NCBI GenBank assembly: GCA_021202925.1
Contig: JAJQCD010000038.1
Span: 61,870 to 125,869, forward strand
Source: Clostridiales bacterium
Lineage (GTDB): Bacteria; Bacillota; Clostridia; Lachnospirales; Lachnospiraceae
Length of the DNA: 64,000 nt
Reading direction: 5' to 3'
Below the pieces are notes generated by a model. It was not told the origin of the DNA. It saw only the letters and a program-made list of their open reading frames with translations, and did no database searches. A program made the translations under genes and the position numbers. Positions 26,948-35,466 of this stretch are shown piece by piece (the first letter of the stretch is position 1; each line of letters starts with the position of its first letter).

Positions 26948-27826
26948 TCACACTCTGCCCACCAGCCAGCCGGACAGCAGTACAATCATGACCCCGGCAA
27001 TTTCCGCCGCCCCCATGGTTTCCTGATAGAGGAACACACCGATCAGGGAGGCCGTCACCGGTTCCACCGTCGCAATCACGGCTGCTTTGGTATTGTCCAT
27101 CCGCGAAAGCCCCGCCGTATAAAGAACATAGGCCAGCGTTGTCACCAGCAGGATCATCCCGGCGCTTAAGAACCAGAAGGTTGGCGATGCGAAGCTTTGA
27201 AGCGTCATGCCGCCAAGGAAGCACTGCGGAATCATGCAGACTCCGGCAACCAGGAAGGTATAAAAGGTGATGGTCAGCGTACCATATCCCCGTCTCAGCG
27301 CGAAACGACTGAAAATACTGTAGAGCGCATAGCCAAGACCCGCGCCCAGACCAATCAGGAGCCCCGTCACGTTCAGATGACCCGTCTCTGTCCCCAGACC
27401 GGAGACCAGACCGCAGCCCACGACCGCGGCGGCAACCGCCGCACATTTCTGCCATGTCAGACGCTCCCGAAAGCATACCGCGGAAATCAGCGCCACGAAA
27501 ATCGGTGACGTATACAGAAGCACCGCTGCAGTTGATAAATCCAGTATTTCAATGGACTTAAAATAACAGGCATTAAAGAAAAGAATACTGGCAATTCCGG
27601 TTCCCAGAAAACACCAGACATCTTTCCTGTGAAGTTTCAGCTGACTCCGGTCGCAAACAAACAGACCGATCCCCATGACGACGGTATTACCTATGCTTCG
27701 CAGCGCCACAATGTCCATCGTCGTCAGACCGTACTCCCGCAGTCCCCGCACCCAGATTCCCATCGTCCCCCAGATCACGGCCGCAGCGGCGACCAGGAGC
27801 CATGCCATGTGTTTCGTTCCTGTCAT
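26948..27826 (-). CDS. EamA/DMT-family transporter
   Basis: Membrane protein of 292 residues with about ten hydrophobic helices in two halves, typical of the drug/metabolite transporter superfamily. The first half opens with LLVAAAAVIWGTMGIWVRGL and the second with GLLIGLGAGLGYALYSIFSRFALRR, matching EamA repeats; FLYQETMGAAEIAGVMIVLLSG closes it. The substrate cannot be predicted; such proteins usually export amino acids or small metabolites. The ATG at 27824-27826 lies two bases from the stop of the acyl-CoA ligase gene, so the two are probably co-transcribed. Confidence 0.87.
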   Translation of the reverse strand: MTGTKHMAWLLVAAAAVIWGTMGIWVRGLREYGLTTMDIVALRSIGNTVVMGIGLFVCDRSQLKLHRKDVWCFLGTGIASILFFNACYFKSIEILDLSTAAVLLYTSPIFVALISAVCFRERLTWQKCAAVAAAVVGCGLVSGLGTETGHLNVTGLLIGLGAGLGYALYSIFSRFALRRGYGTLTITFYTFLVAGVCMIPQCFLGGMTLQSFASPTFWFLSAGMILLVTTLAYVLYTAGLSRMDNTKAAVIATVEPVTASLIGVFLYQETMGAAEIAGVMIVLLSGWLVGRV

Positions 27827-27827
27827 C

Positions 27828-29462
27828 TTACGCCATATTTTCCTTCGCAACCAGCCGATCCGCACCATACCGCTCGCGCAGCTTCGGTTTTTCAATCTTC
27901 CCTGTGGAGTTTCTCGGAATGTCTGCAAAAATGACTTCCTTCGGACGTTTGTAGCGGGGGAGCTGATTGCAGAAGGCATCAATTTCTTCCTTTGTACAGG
28001 TCATCCCTTCCCGAATCTCAATGATCGCCGCCGCTTTCTCGCCCAGCCGTCGATCCGGCAGACCGATGACCGCGACATCCCGGACCTTCTCGAAGCTGCG
28101 CAGGAAATCTTCAATCTGTACGGGATAGAGATTCTCTCCGCCGCTGACAATCACATCTTTCTTGCGGTCGACGAGGAAATAGAATCCGTCCTCATCCTGC
28201 ATCGCCATATCTCCGGTAAAGAGCCAGCCGTCCCGCAATGCTTCCGCCGTGGCCTTCTCATCGTTGTAATAACAGGTCATCACGCCAGGACCCTTCACGC
28301 AGAGTTCACCGACCTCACCCTGTCGGACCGGATTACCGTCCTCGTCCACGATCTTGCATTCCCAGCGATAGCCCGGCACACCGATCGCGCCGACCTTATG
28401 AATATTTTCCAGGCCGAGGTGGACACAGCCGGGGCCGGTCGACTCAGAAAGGCCATAATTGGTATCGTAGTCATGATGCGGGAAGTATTCCTTCCATCTG
28501 CGAATCAGAGACGGCGGAACCGGCTGCGCGCCAATGTGCATCAGACGCCACTGATCCAGCTGATAATCGGAAAGCTTCACATCCCCGCGATCCAACGCAT
28601 CCAGAATATCCTGCGCCCACGGCACCAGAAGCCAGACAATCGTACACTGTTCACTCGACACCGCCGAAAGAATCGTCTCCGGTTTGGTTCCCTTCAGGAG
28701 TACCGACTTGCTGCCCGCGACCAGACTGCCCATCCAGTGGAATTTCGCGCCGGTATGATAGAGCGGTGGAATGCACAGGAAAACATCGTCGCGGCCCGTC
28801 TTATGATGAATCTGTTCCATCTGGGCGGCCTGCGTCAGGCTCTGATGCTTATGCAGAATCGCCTTCGGGAAGCCGGTCGTCCCCGATGAGAAATAAATGG
28901 CGCCGAAATCGTCATCGGTGATCTCGATCTCCGGCGAAAGGCTGGAGCAGTCCGCCACCAGTTCCAGATAGCTTTCCGCAAAGCTGGGGCAGTTATCGCC
29001 CACATAGATCAGCAGACGATGCTGGATGAGACGGTCTGCATTGGTCTCCAAGCGTCCGATGAACGCCGGGCCAAAGACAATGATATCGACCTCCGCAAGC
29101 TCCGCACAGTAAAGGATCTCATCCGCACTGTAGCGGAAATTAAACGGCACGGCGATCGCGCCGGTCTTCAGAACGCCAAAATAAATTGGCAGCCACTCCA
29201 GACAGTTATACATCAGAATCGCTACCTTATCGCCCTTTTTAATTCCCCGGCTGATCAGCATATTGGCAAACCGGTTGGCTTTCTCATCAAATACGCTCCA
29301 GGTAATCTCCCTCCGGTATGGCTTGAACCCGGTCGGCTGAATGAGGTCAAACTCCTTCCAGGTCATTCTCCGTGTGTCTCTCTCCTCCGGATTGAGTTCG
29401 ACAAGCGCGACCTCGTCCGGGTACAGTCTGGCGTTTCTCTCCAGATACTCTGTCACTGGCAT
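27828..29462 (-). CDS. Acyl-CoA synthetase/AMP-forming ligase family protein
   Basis: The 544-residue enzyme activates a carboxylic acid as acyl-AMP and then acyl-CoA. Core motifs of the ANL superfamily are intact: YFSSGTTGFPKAI (P-loop), YGLSESTGPG, GWLFTGDMAMQDEDGFYFLVDRKKD and NSTGKIEK with the catalytic lysine. The acid is not identifiable; medium/long-chain or aromatic acids are possible. The ATG has AAAGGAAA upstream. The next gene is a DMT exporter, so one idea is activation plus transport of one metabolite, which is only a guess. Confidence 0.87.
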   Translation of the reverse strand: MPVTEYLERNARLYPDEVALVELNPEERDTRRMTWKEFDLIQPTGFKPYRREITWSVFDEKANRFANMLISRGIKKGDKVAILMYNCLEWLPIYFGVLKTGAIAVPFNFRYSADEILYCAELAEVDIIVFGPAFIGRLETNADRLIQHRLLIYVGDNCPSFAESYLELVADCSSLSPEIEITDDDFGAIYFSSGTTGFPKAILHKHQSLTQAAQMEQIHHKTGRDDVFLCIPPLYHTGAKFHWMGSLVAGSKSVLLKGTKPETILSAVSSEQCTIVWLLVPWAQDILDALDRGDVKLSDYQLDQWRLMHIGAQPVPPSLIRRWKEYFPHHDYDTNYGLSESTGPGCVHLGLENIHKVGAIGVPGYRWECKIVDEDGNPVRQGEVGELCVKGPGVMTCYYNDEKATAEALRDGWLFTGDMAMQDEDGFYFLVDRKKDVIVSGGENLYPVQIEDFLRSFEKVRDVAVIGLPDRRLGEKAAAIIEIREGMTCTKEEIDAFCNQLPRYKRPKEVIFADIPRNSTGKIEKPKLRERYGADRLVAKENMA

Positions 29463-29575
29463 GATAATTCGTTTCCTTTCTCCCCGTATTCCGTCGAAAA
29501 TTTTGCGCGTTAAACTTCGACTCTTTCACTCACTAAAGTACCACTTTTTTGAGAAAAAGTCAACGCAAATCGGCA

Positions 29576-29914
29576 TCATTGTCTCTCATCCCAGCCAAGC
29601 ATCCATGGGGTCTCCCACTGGTAGCGGTTCATATCGACAACCCCGTCCTCGGATACCTCAATTCCGTCTGCTCTCAGCAGACGAATCTGTTCATTTCCCT
29701 CACCGGAAGAAAACGCGCTCGACACTCTGCCCTCTTTTGTCACCACCCGATAACAGGGAATCTGCTCCGAATCCGGAACTGCATGCAGCGCATAGCCGAC
29801 CACCCTTGCCCAACGACGGTTACCGGCCAGAGAAGCAATCTGACCGTAAGAGGCGACAGAGCCCTTCGGAATCTGCCTGACCACTTCATAAATTCTGTCG
29901 AACGTATTACTCAC
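29576..29914 (-). CDS. MGMT-like methylated-DNA protein (alkyltransferase family)
   Basis: The 112-residue protein is the C-terminal catalytic domain type of O6-alkylguanine DNA alkyltransferase, without the N-terminal domain. NTFDRIYEVVRQIPKGSVASYGQIASLAG holds the DNA-binding helix-turn-helix with the arginine finger region. The acceptor motif is PCYRVV: the Cys is present, but Tyr replaces the usual His of PCHRV. Alkyl transfer may therefore be altered. The GTG at 29912-29914 follows GGAGG by eight bases. It overlaps the response regulator stop by 8 bases. Confidence 0.8.
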   Translation of the reverse strand: MSNTFDRIYEVVRQIPKGSVASYGQIASLAGNRRWARVVGYALHAVPDSEQIPCYRVVTKEGRVSSAFSSGEGNEQIRLLRADGIEVSEDGVVDMNRYQWETPWMLGWDERQ

Positions 29915-30767
29915 AGTGATATCCTCCGCTTTCTCCTTTGCCAGAAATTCCCTGTGCCGGAGCTTCCGGCCGGGCTGCCACTTCCCCGTTCTGGATGAAG
30001 CGAGTCGGGCTGCTTCCCGTATATTTCTTGAACACACTGCAAAAATATTTGTAATCGCTGAACCCGGTCAGATCGGAGATTTCATAAATCCGCCGGTTCC
30101 CCTGTCTGAGCAACGCGATCACTTCCCGAATACGATACTGGTTCAGCAGATCCACAAAGCTCACATTCAATGTTTTTTTGAGTCGCCGACTTAAGAAACT
30201 GGCACTGATTCCAAGCGTCTCCGCGATGTCATTGATGCTGAGCTTTTCCTGATAATGATCCCGTACCAGCCGCCAGGTCTCTCTGACATAATAATCCGTG
30301 GAATGCTTCGCCAGCTCAAATACCTGCCAGGAGCCGTCCTCCGGCGTGACAGGTTCCCGCGCCATTCTCTCTGCCTTTTCTGACTTCGTGGCATGCTGGA
30401 TCTTCTTCTTCAGATCATTCAGCGTCTCTGCCAGTTCATCCTCATCGACCGGTTTCAGCAGGTAAGCGGATACTCCCACCTGAATGGCCTGCCTGGCCAG
30501 TTCAAACTCAGAATAACTGGTAAGAATGATACTGTAAAAATCCCAGTCCTTCAATCCTTCCCGAATCATACGAATACCGTCCATCCGCGGCATCCGGATG
30601 TCCGCCAGCACAATATCCGGATGCTCTTTTCGTATCAGTTCCAGGCCTTCCACGCCGTCTCTCGCCGCGCCCACGACCACACAGTCGTATTTCGGCCAGT
30701 CCGGCGACATGACCAGACCTTTCCGGATAATCTCTTCATCTTCCGCTATCAATAGTTTTAACATCAT
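29907..30767 (-). CDS. Response regulator with AraC-type DNA-binding domain
   Basis: The short YesN-like regulator has about 286 residues. The receiver domain (LKLLIAEDEEIIRKG; phospho-Asp in LADIRMPRMDG; LLKPVDEDEL) is joined by a brief linker to an AraC DNA-binding domain (NDIAETLGISASFLSRRLKK and YKYFCSVFKKYTGSSPTRF). It lacks the long middle region of the first YesN protein in this window. Two adjacent ATG codons at 30762-30767 could start it. It follows its sensor kinase with overlapping ends, and the transporter it probably controls lies upstream. Confidence 0.9.
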   Translation of the reverse strand: MMLKLLIAEDEEIIRKGLVMSPDWPKYDCVVVGAARDGVEGLELIRKEHPDIVLADIRMPRMDGIRMIREGLKDWDFYSIILTSYSEFELARQAIQVGVSAYLLKPVDEDELAETLNDLKKKIQHATKSEKAERMAREPVTPEDGSWQVFELAKHSTDYYVRETWRLVRDHYQEKLSINDIAETLGISASFLSRRLKKTLNVSFVDLLNQYRIREVIALLRQGNRRIYEISDLTGFSDYKYFCSVFKKYTGSSPTRFIQNGEVAARPEAPAQGISGKGESGGYHCE

Positions 30768-30768
30768 T

Positions 30769-32484
30769 CTATCCCTGCGTCTTTTCATCATATATCATGG
30801 GCATACGCAGAATCACACGGGTTCCTTCGCCCACCCTGCTTTCCATCTCCACTCCGCTGCCTTTTCCGTACAGCAGATACAGTCTTCGATGGACATTATA
30901 AATCCCGATATGCCCGGAATGATTCTGCCTGTGACCCAGGTTTTCGCGCAATTCCATCAGCAGATCCGGAGGAATGCCGATTCCATCATCTTCCACGACA
31001 ATCTCAAGGTTCGTCTCATTGACCTCTGCATGAATGAAAATGCTCAGAACCTCTTCTTTCTGATCCCCGTAGCCATACTTAATTGAATTTTCCACAATCG
31101 GCTGCAGAATCATCCGTGGCATGCGAATATCCTCCAGACTTTTGTCGCGATCGATCTGATATTGCAGACGTTCTCCGTAACGATAATACATAATCTGCAG
31201 ATATTTATCGGAAAATTCCAGTTCTTCCCCCAGACTGGCCAGCTCCTCTCCCCTCTGGATGCTGTAGCGTAGAAGCCTGGAGAGATTAACAATCATCCGC
31301 TCCGCCGACTGAGGCTCAAAGCGGATCATATAACGGATGGATTCCAGCGTATTGAACAGAAAATGCGGGTTGAACTGGGACTCCATCGCCTGGACCATTG
31401 CCAGCGTATTCTCCCGCGCCAGTTCCTGATGCCGGCTCAACAGATGACGAATGCTTCCCAGCATCATATTAAAGGACTGTCCGATTCCCTCAAATTCATC
31501 GTTGGAATGAATATCCAGCCTGACGTCCAGATTTCCATGTTCCACCTGTTTCAGGGCTTCCACCAGCTCATAAACGATATCCGTTTCCTTCTCTGCAATG
31601 CTGCCGGCACTGACAAAAATCATCACGGTCATGACGACAGCGACCAGCGCCAGAAGCAGCAGCGAAATCGCGATCAGGTGCACAAATTCCGTACAGTCCG
31701 AGACAGCCAGCACCTTCACCTCGTCTTTCAGAATCTGCTGAGTGCGGAGGAAATACCAGCGGCCGGAAAGGGACAACAGACCGTTTCGATTGCGGAACTG
31801 CGGAATGACCTTTTTCATACCGTCATCGAACCCGCCTGTGCGATTGATCAGAATCCGGTCGAAGCGGTTGGTAACCAGAATCGAAGAAATCTCCTGCTGC
31901 ATGGCCATTGTCTCAAACCGGTCAGAAGGGAGCGCAAAACCACAGTAACCGCTCAGAGTCTCTCCCTGCCAGAGCTTCCAGAACAGCAGGCACGAGGAGG
32001 TGTTTCCCTCGATATCATAGATTTCATAATTAAAAATCATGTGCCTGGCCTCTGTGAAATCCCGGTTGGTGTTCCAGCGGATACAGTTCTGCACATAATC
32101 ATCCATCATCGGGTCGCGATTGCTGGAAAACAGGCGGTTGCAATCCGCATCCAGCAGATAAAACTCGCCGATGCGATCGTTCGCATTGAGGAAGCGGTAA
32201 ATATCGGAAAGCTGTTCAATGCGATAGGACGAGGTCTCCTGAAATTCCCGAATGGACAGATTTTCACTCAGGCGCTCTCCCTCTTCGCAGTAAGCCTCAA
32301 TCAATCCGCCAAACCAGGAAGAAAAGCTCTCACACTCCCGCCGGTTCTGCTGCATAACCAGAAAAATCCCGGCAACCGAAATTGCCGAGACCAGAATCAG
32401 GATTGATAAAATGCAGGGTACCAGTGCATGATGAATTAAGCTTTCTCTGATCTCATTCTTAAAAGAAGTCTTCTTTTCCTTCAT
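30769..32484 (-). CDS. Sensor histidine kinase (YesM/LytS type)
   Basis: The kinase has about 571 residues. A transmembrane helix (CILSILILVSAISVAGIFLVM) is followed by an extracellular sensing region to about 255 and a second helix (AISLLLLALVAVVMTVMIFVSA). A HAMP-like segment precedes the His_kinase domain; FNPHFLFNTLESIRYM holds the phosphorylated His. The ATPase domain has IVENSIKYGYG, VVEDDGIGI and HIGIYNVHRRL. The ATG at 32482-32484 follows AGGG. The gene lies downstream of the ferric-type ABC transporter, so its signal may be that transporter's substrate. Confidence 0.9.
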   Translation of the reverse strand: MKEKKTSFKNEIRESLIHHALVPCILSILILVSAISVAGIFLVMQQNRRECESFSSWFGGLIEAYCEEGERLSENLSIREFQETSSYRIEQLSDIYRFLNANDRIGEFYLLDADCNRLFSSNRDPMMDDYVQNCIRWNTNRDFTEARHMIFNYEIYDIEGNTSSCLLFWKLWQGETLSGYCGFALPSDRFETMAMQQEISSILVTNRFDRILINRTGGFDDGMKKVIPQFRNRNGLLSLSGRWYFLRTQQILKDEVKVLAVSDCTEFVHLIAISLLLLALVAVVMTVMIFVSAGSIAEKETDIVYELVEALKQVEHGNLDVRLDIHSNDEFEGIGQSFNMMLGSIRHLLSRHQELARENTLAMVQAMESQFNPHFLFNTLESIRYMIRFEPQSAERMIVNLSRLLRYSIQRGEELASLGEELEFSDKYLQIMYYRYGERLQYQIDRDKSLEDIRMPRMILQPIVENSIKYGYGDQKEEVLSIFIHAEVNETNLEIVVEDDGIGIPPDLLMELRENLGHRQNHSGHIGIYNVHRRLYLLYGKGSGVEMESRVGEGTRVILRMPMIYDEKTQG

Positions 32485-32599
32485 ACACATACCCTGCATC
32501 TGATTATTTTTGTGTCACAAAAACAGACTCATTGTAGCACAATCCGTCTCTGTTGTACAAGCTGTTTTTGAACGTATGCTCCGGACCTTCCCTGCGCTC

Positions 32600-34252
32600 C
32601 TACATGGTTACGTCCTTGCTTCCCGATACCTTAAAGAAAATCAGCAGCGAAACAACGGTAGTCAGCGTCAGGATGGTAGCCAGCGCCGCCGCCGTCCCGT
32701 AGCTTGCCCGGATGACTTCGTTGTAAATTGCCACGGACATCGTCCTTGTGCGGGCGGTGTAAAGCATAACCGAAGAACTCAGCTCATTGATCAGGGTAAT
32801 CCAGCTGAGGATTGCGCCTGACAGTACGCCCGGCATCATCATCTTCGCCGTCACCTTTACAAAGGAACTGGCCGGGGAGTCGCCCAGGCTGATGGCTGCT
32901 TCCTCCATGCTCGGACTGATCTGATAAAGGATGGCCGAGCTGGAGCGCAGGGTATACGCCATACGGCGAATGACCAGTGAGATAATCATAATCACCGCAG
33001 TTCCTGCGAGAAGAACCGGCGGCTTATTAAAGGCGATCATCAATGTGATACCCAGGACAGAACCGGGTACAATATACGGGAACATGGCAATCGTATCGAT
33101 CAGGCTCGTCAGCCAGCTCTTCCTGCGCACCGCCAGATAAGCGACCAGCATACCGACCACGATGATGATCAGGATTGCGAAAAAGCAATACAGATAGGTG
33201 TTTTTGATCGACTGAATCGCCGTTGAAAATACTTTCTCATAGCTTTCCAGTGAATATCCGTCGACAAACACTTGCATTTTTGTCGCCTTGAAGGAAGTGT
33301 AAATAACCATGCACTGCGGAATGATGGAAAGACCGGCCAGCAGGTAAATATACAGATGAATGAGGAACCCCTGCAGACCGCCGGCCTTTTTGGGCACGAT
33401 CGGACGCATGGAACTCATGGTGAAGGATTTCGTGTTGACGTACCACTTCTGCAGCAGGAAAACCACCGCCGTGACAAATACCATGATCGTCGCCATGCAG
33501 GCCGCAAAGTTAGCGGAACCACCCGATTCTCCCACAAACTCCGAATAGACCAGCGTCGGCATCACACGGTATCCCTCGCCGATCAGAGCCGGCGTACCAA
33601 AATCCGCCATACAGTTCATAAATACCAGCAGGGCTGCCGCAACCAGCGTCGGCGTGACCAGAGGCATAATGAGCGTGAAAACCTTTCGAATCCCGCCGCA
33701 GCCAAGACTCTCCGCCGCCTCCGTGAGCGCTACATCGATCTTTTTTAAAGCGCCCGACACATACATGTAAATGAACGGGTACAGCTTCAGAGAAAACACC
33801 AGCAGCATACCGCCAAAGCCATAGATGGAAGGCATGTCAATGCCAATCCCTTTCAGAAATTGCGTTACCGTGCCGCTTCTGCCCAGAAGCAGGATCCAGG
33901 AGTAGGCGCCGATGAAATTCGGGCTCATCATGGAAATAATAAAGAAAATTTCCAGCAGTCCTTTGCCGCGAATCTTGTAAAAGGACATGAAATAGGCCAG
34001 TGGAACACCCAGAATGATCGCCACCACCGTGACGCAGATGGTCAGCTTAAACGAATTGGCCAGAGCGCTGGTATAGTATTTCTTGGAAAAGAACTTCGCG
34101 TAATTTGCAAGACTCCAGGCCTGCGTCTCCGTGTCCTTGAAACCGCTCAGAAACAGATTCAGAAGCGGATAAATCAAACAGATTGCAAATACCACGATGA
34201 TCAGCAACGTGATGATATTCCAGAAATCCCATCTGATTTTTTTCTTACTCAT
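32600..34252 (-). CDS. Two-domain ABC transporter permease (FbpB/AfuB type)
   Basis: The 550-residue permease is a tandem duplication of the BPD_transp_1 domain, with about 12 transmembrane helices. Each half has an EAA loop: EAAESLGCGGIRKVFTLIMPLVTP in the first, EEAAISLGDSPASSFVKVTAKMMMPG in the second. This layout is typical of the ferric ion and related sugar-phosphate or phosphonate importers. It overlaps the ATPase gene by 8 bases and is followed by the sensor kinase gene. Confidence 0.92.
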   Translation of the reverse strand: MSKKKIRWDFWNIITLLIIVVFAICLIYPLLNLFLSGFKDTETQAWSLANYAKFFSKKYYTSALANSFKLTICVTVVAIILGVPLAYFMSFYKIRGKGLLEIFFIISMMSPNFIGAYSWILLLGRSGTVTQFLKGIGIDMPSIYGFGGMLLVFSLKLYPFIYMYVSGALKKIDVALTEAAESLGCGGIRKVFTLIMPLVTPTLVAAALLVFMNCMADFGTPALIGEGYRVMPTLVYSEFVGESGGSANFAACMATIMVFVTAVVFLLQKWYVNTKSFTMSSMRPIVPKKAGGLQGFLIHLYIYLLAGLSIIPQCMVIYTSFKATKMQVFVDGYSLESYEKVFSTAIQSIKNTYLYCFFAILIIIVVGMLVAYLAVRRKSWLTSLIDTIAMFPYIVPGSVLGITLMIAFNKPPVLLAGTAVIMIISLVIRRMAYTLRSSSAILYQISPSMEEAAISLGDSPASSFVKVTAKMMMPGVLSGAILSWITLINELSSSVMLYTARTRTMSVAIYNEVIRASYGTAAALATILTLTTVVSLLIFFKVSGSKDVTM

Positions 34253-35363
34253 ATTTTGTCACATCCTTTATCAGACTCTGATCCATTTCCTTTGTGAACA
34301 CGTTGATCTTGTTGGGATTCGGGCGAAGGAAGATCCGGTCTCCCACCTCCAGAATCCGGTCCACATGTCCGAGATCCTGAGAATATTCGAGACTGGGCTG
34401 ACCTTCCAGTGCAATGCCCTCGCCAAATTTCAGGAAATAATTGGTATATTTCCCCAGGAAGGTACGGTTCATGATCTCACAGGCCAGTCCCTGATCCTGA
34501 ATGGAAAATTCCTCCGGCCGCACGGACATCACGACATCCTGCCCATCCTTCACCTCATCGACCAGGTTTGGCATCTCCGTCTCATATCCGTTCCGGAAGA
34601 CCACATTTCTGGTACCGGCCTGCAGACGAACCTTCGCGTGAAACAGATTGGAATGGCCAATGAAGGTCGACACGAACACATTATACGGTCTTGCATAGAT
34701 ATCCTGCGGCGTTCCGATCTGCTGAATCTCGCCTTCCTTCATAACGGCAATCCGGTCGGAAATTGCCAGTGCCTCCTCCTGATCATGCGTGACATAAACC
34801 GTCGTAATTCCCACCTGCTTCTGCACCTCGCGGATGGCGCTTCTCATCTCGATTCGCAGCTTTGCATCCAGATTGGACAGCGGCTCATCCATCAGAAGCA
34901 CCTGCGGGTGAATGACAATGGCTCTGGCCAGAGCGACCCGCTGCTGCTGTCCGCCGGAGAGGCGTTCCGGAAGGCGGTCCTGATATTCCTCGATCTTGAC
35001 AACCCGCAGAATATCATCCACCTTCTCTTTCATCTCATCCTTCGGCAGCCTGCGGATTTTCAGTCCATATTCGACATTCTGCCGCACCGTCAGATGCGGG
35101 AAAATCGCATAGCTCTGAAATACCATACCGATATTCCGTTTCTGCGCCGGAATGTCGTTGATCACGGTTTCATCGAATGTAATCTGGCCGCCTTCGATGC
35201 TGTTGAAGCCGGCGATCATACGCAGAAGCGTCGTTTTCCCACAGCCGGACGGTCCCAGCAACGTGAAAAACTCTCCGTTTTTGATCTGAGCCGATAAATC
35301 CGGAATAATCGTTAGATCACCATATTTTTTTACAACATGTTCAATTCCGATTGAAACACTCAT
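34245..35363 (-). CDS. ABC transporter ATP-binding protein (FbpC/PotA type)
   Basis: ATPase of about 372 residues for the same importer. Walker A GPSGCGKTTLLRMIAG, signature LSGGQQQRVALARA, Walker B VLLMDEPLSNLD and H-loop YVTHDQEEALAISDRI are all intact. The C-terminal part (about 240-372) is a TOBE-type regulatory domain (VMSVRPEEF, FLGKYTNYFLKFGEG). The ATG at 35361-35363 gives better spacing from GGAAGG than a nearer ATG six bases upstream. The gene lies between the binding protein and the permease. Confidence 0.92.
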   Translation of the reverse strand: MSVSIGIEHVVKKYGDLTIIPDLSAQIKNGEFFTLLGPSGCGKTTLLRMIAGFNSIEGGQITFDETVINDIPAQKRNIGMVFQSYAIFPHLTVRQNVEYGLKIRRLPKDEMKEKVDDILRVVKIEEYQDRLPERLSGGQQQRVALARAIVIHPQVLLMDEPLSNLDAKLRIEMRSAIREVQKQVGITTVYVTHDQEEALAISDRIAVMKEGEIQQIGTPQDIYARPYNVFVSTFIGHSNLFHAKVRLQAGTRNVVFRNGYETEMPNLVDEVKDGQDVVMSVRPEEFSIQDQGLACEIMNRTFLGKYTNYFLKFGEGIALEGQPSLEYSQDLGHVDRILEVGDRIFLRPNPNKINVFTKEMDQSLIKDVTKYE

Positions 35364-35387
35364 TTTCATTCACCTTCCCTGATTTTT

Positions 35388-35424
35388 AAAAGGCCATGCC
35401 ACCCGTCCGGAAAGCATGACCTTT
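35388..35424 (-). other. Stem-loop after the binding-protein gene
   Basis: AAAGGTCATGC pairs with GCATGGCCTTT around a 14-base loop on the minus strand, followed by an A/T-rich stretch rather than a clean U-run. It sits in the 100-bp gap between the binding-protein and ATPase genes, and may lower expression of the downstream transporter genes or protect the upstream message. Confidence 0.5.
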
Positions 35425-35466
35425 CGCTGTTCTTATTCTGTTTCGCGTGATTGTATCCCGAATGCG

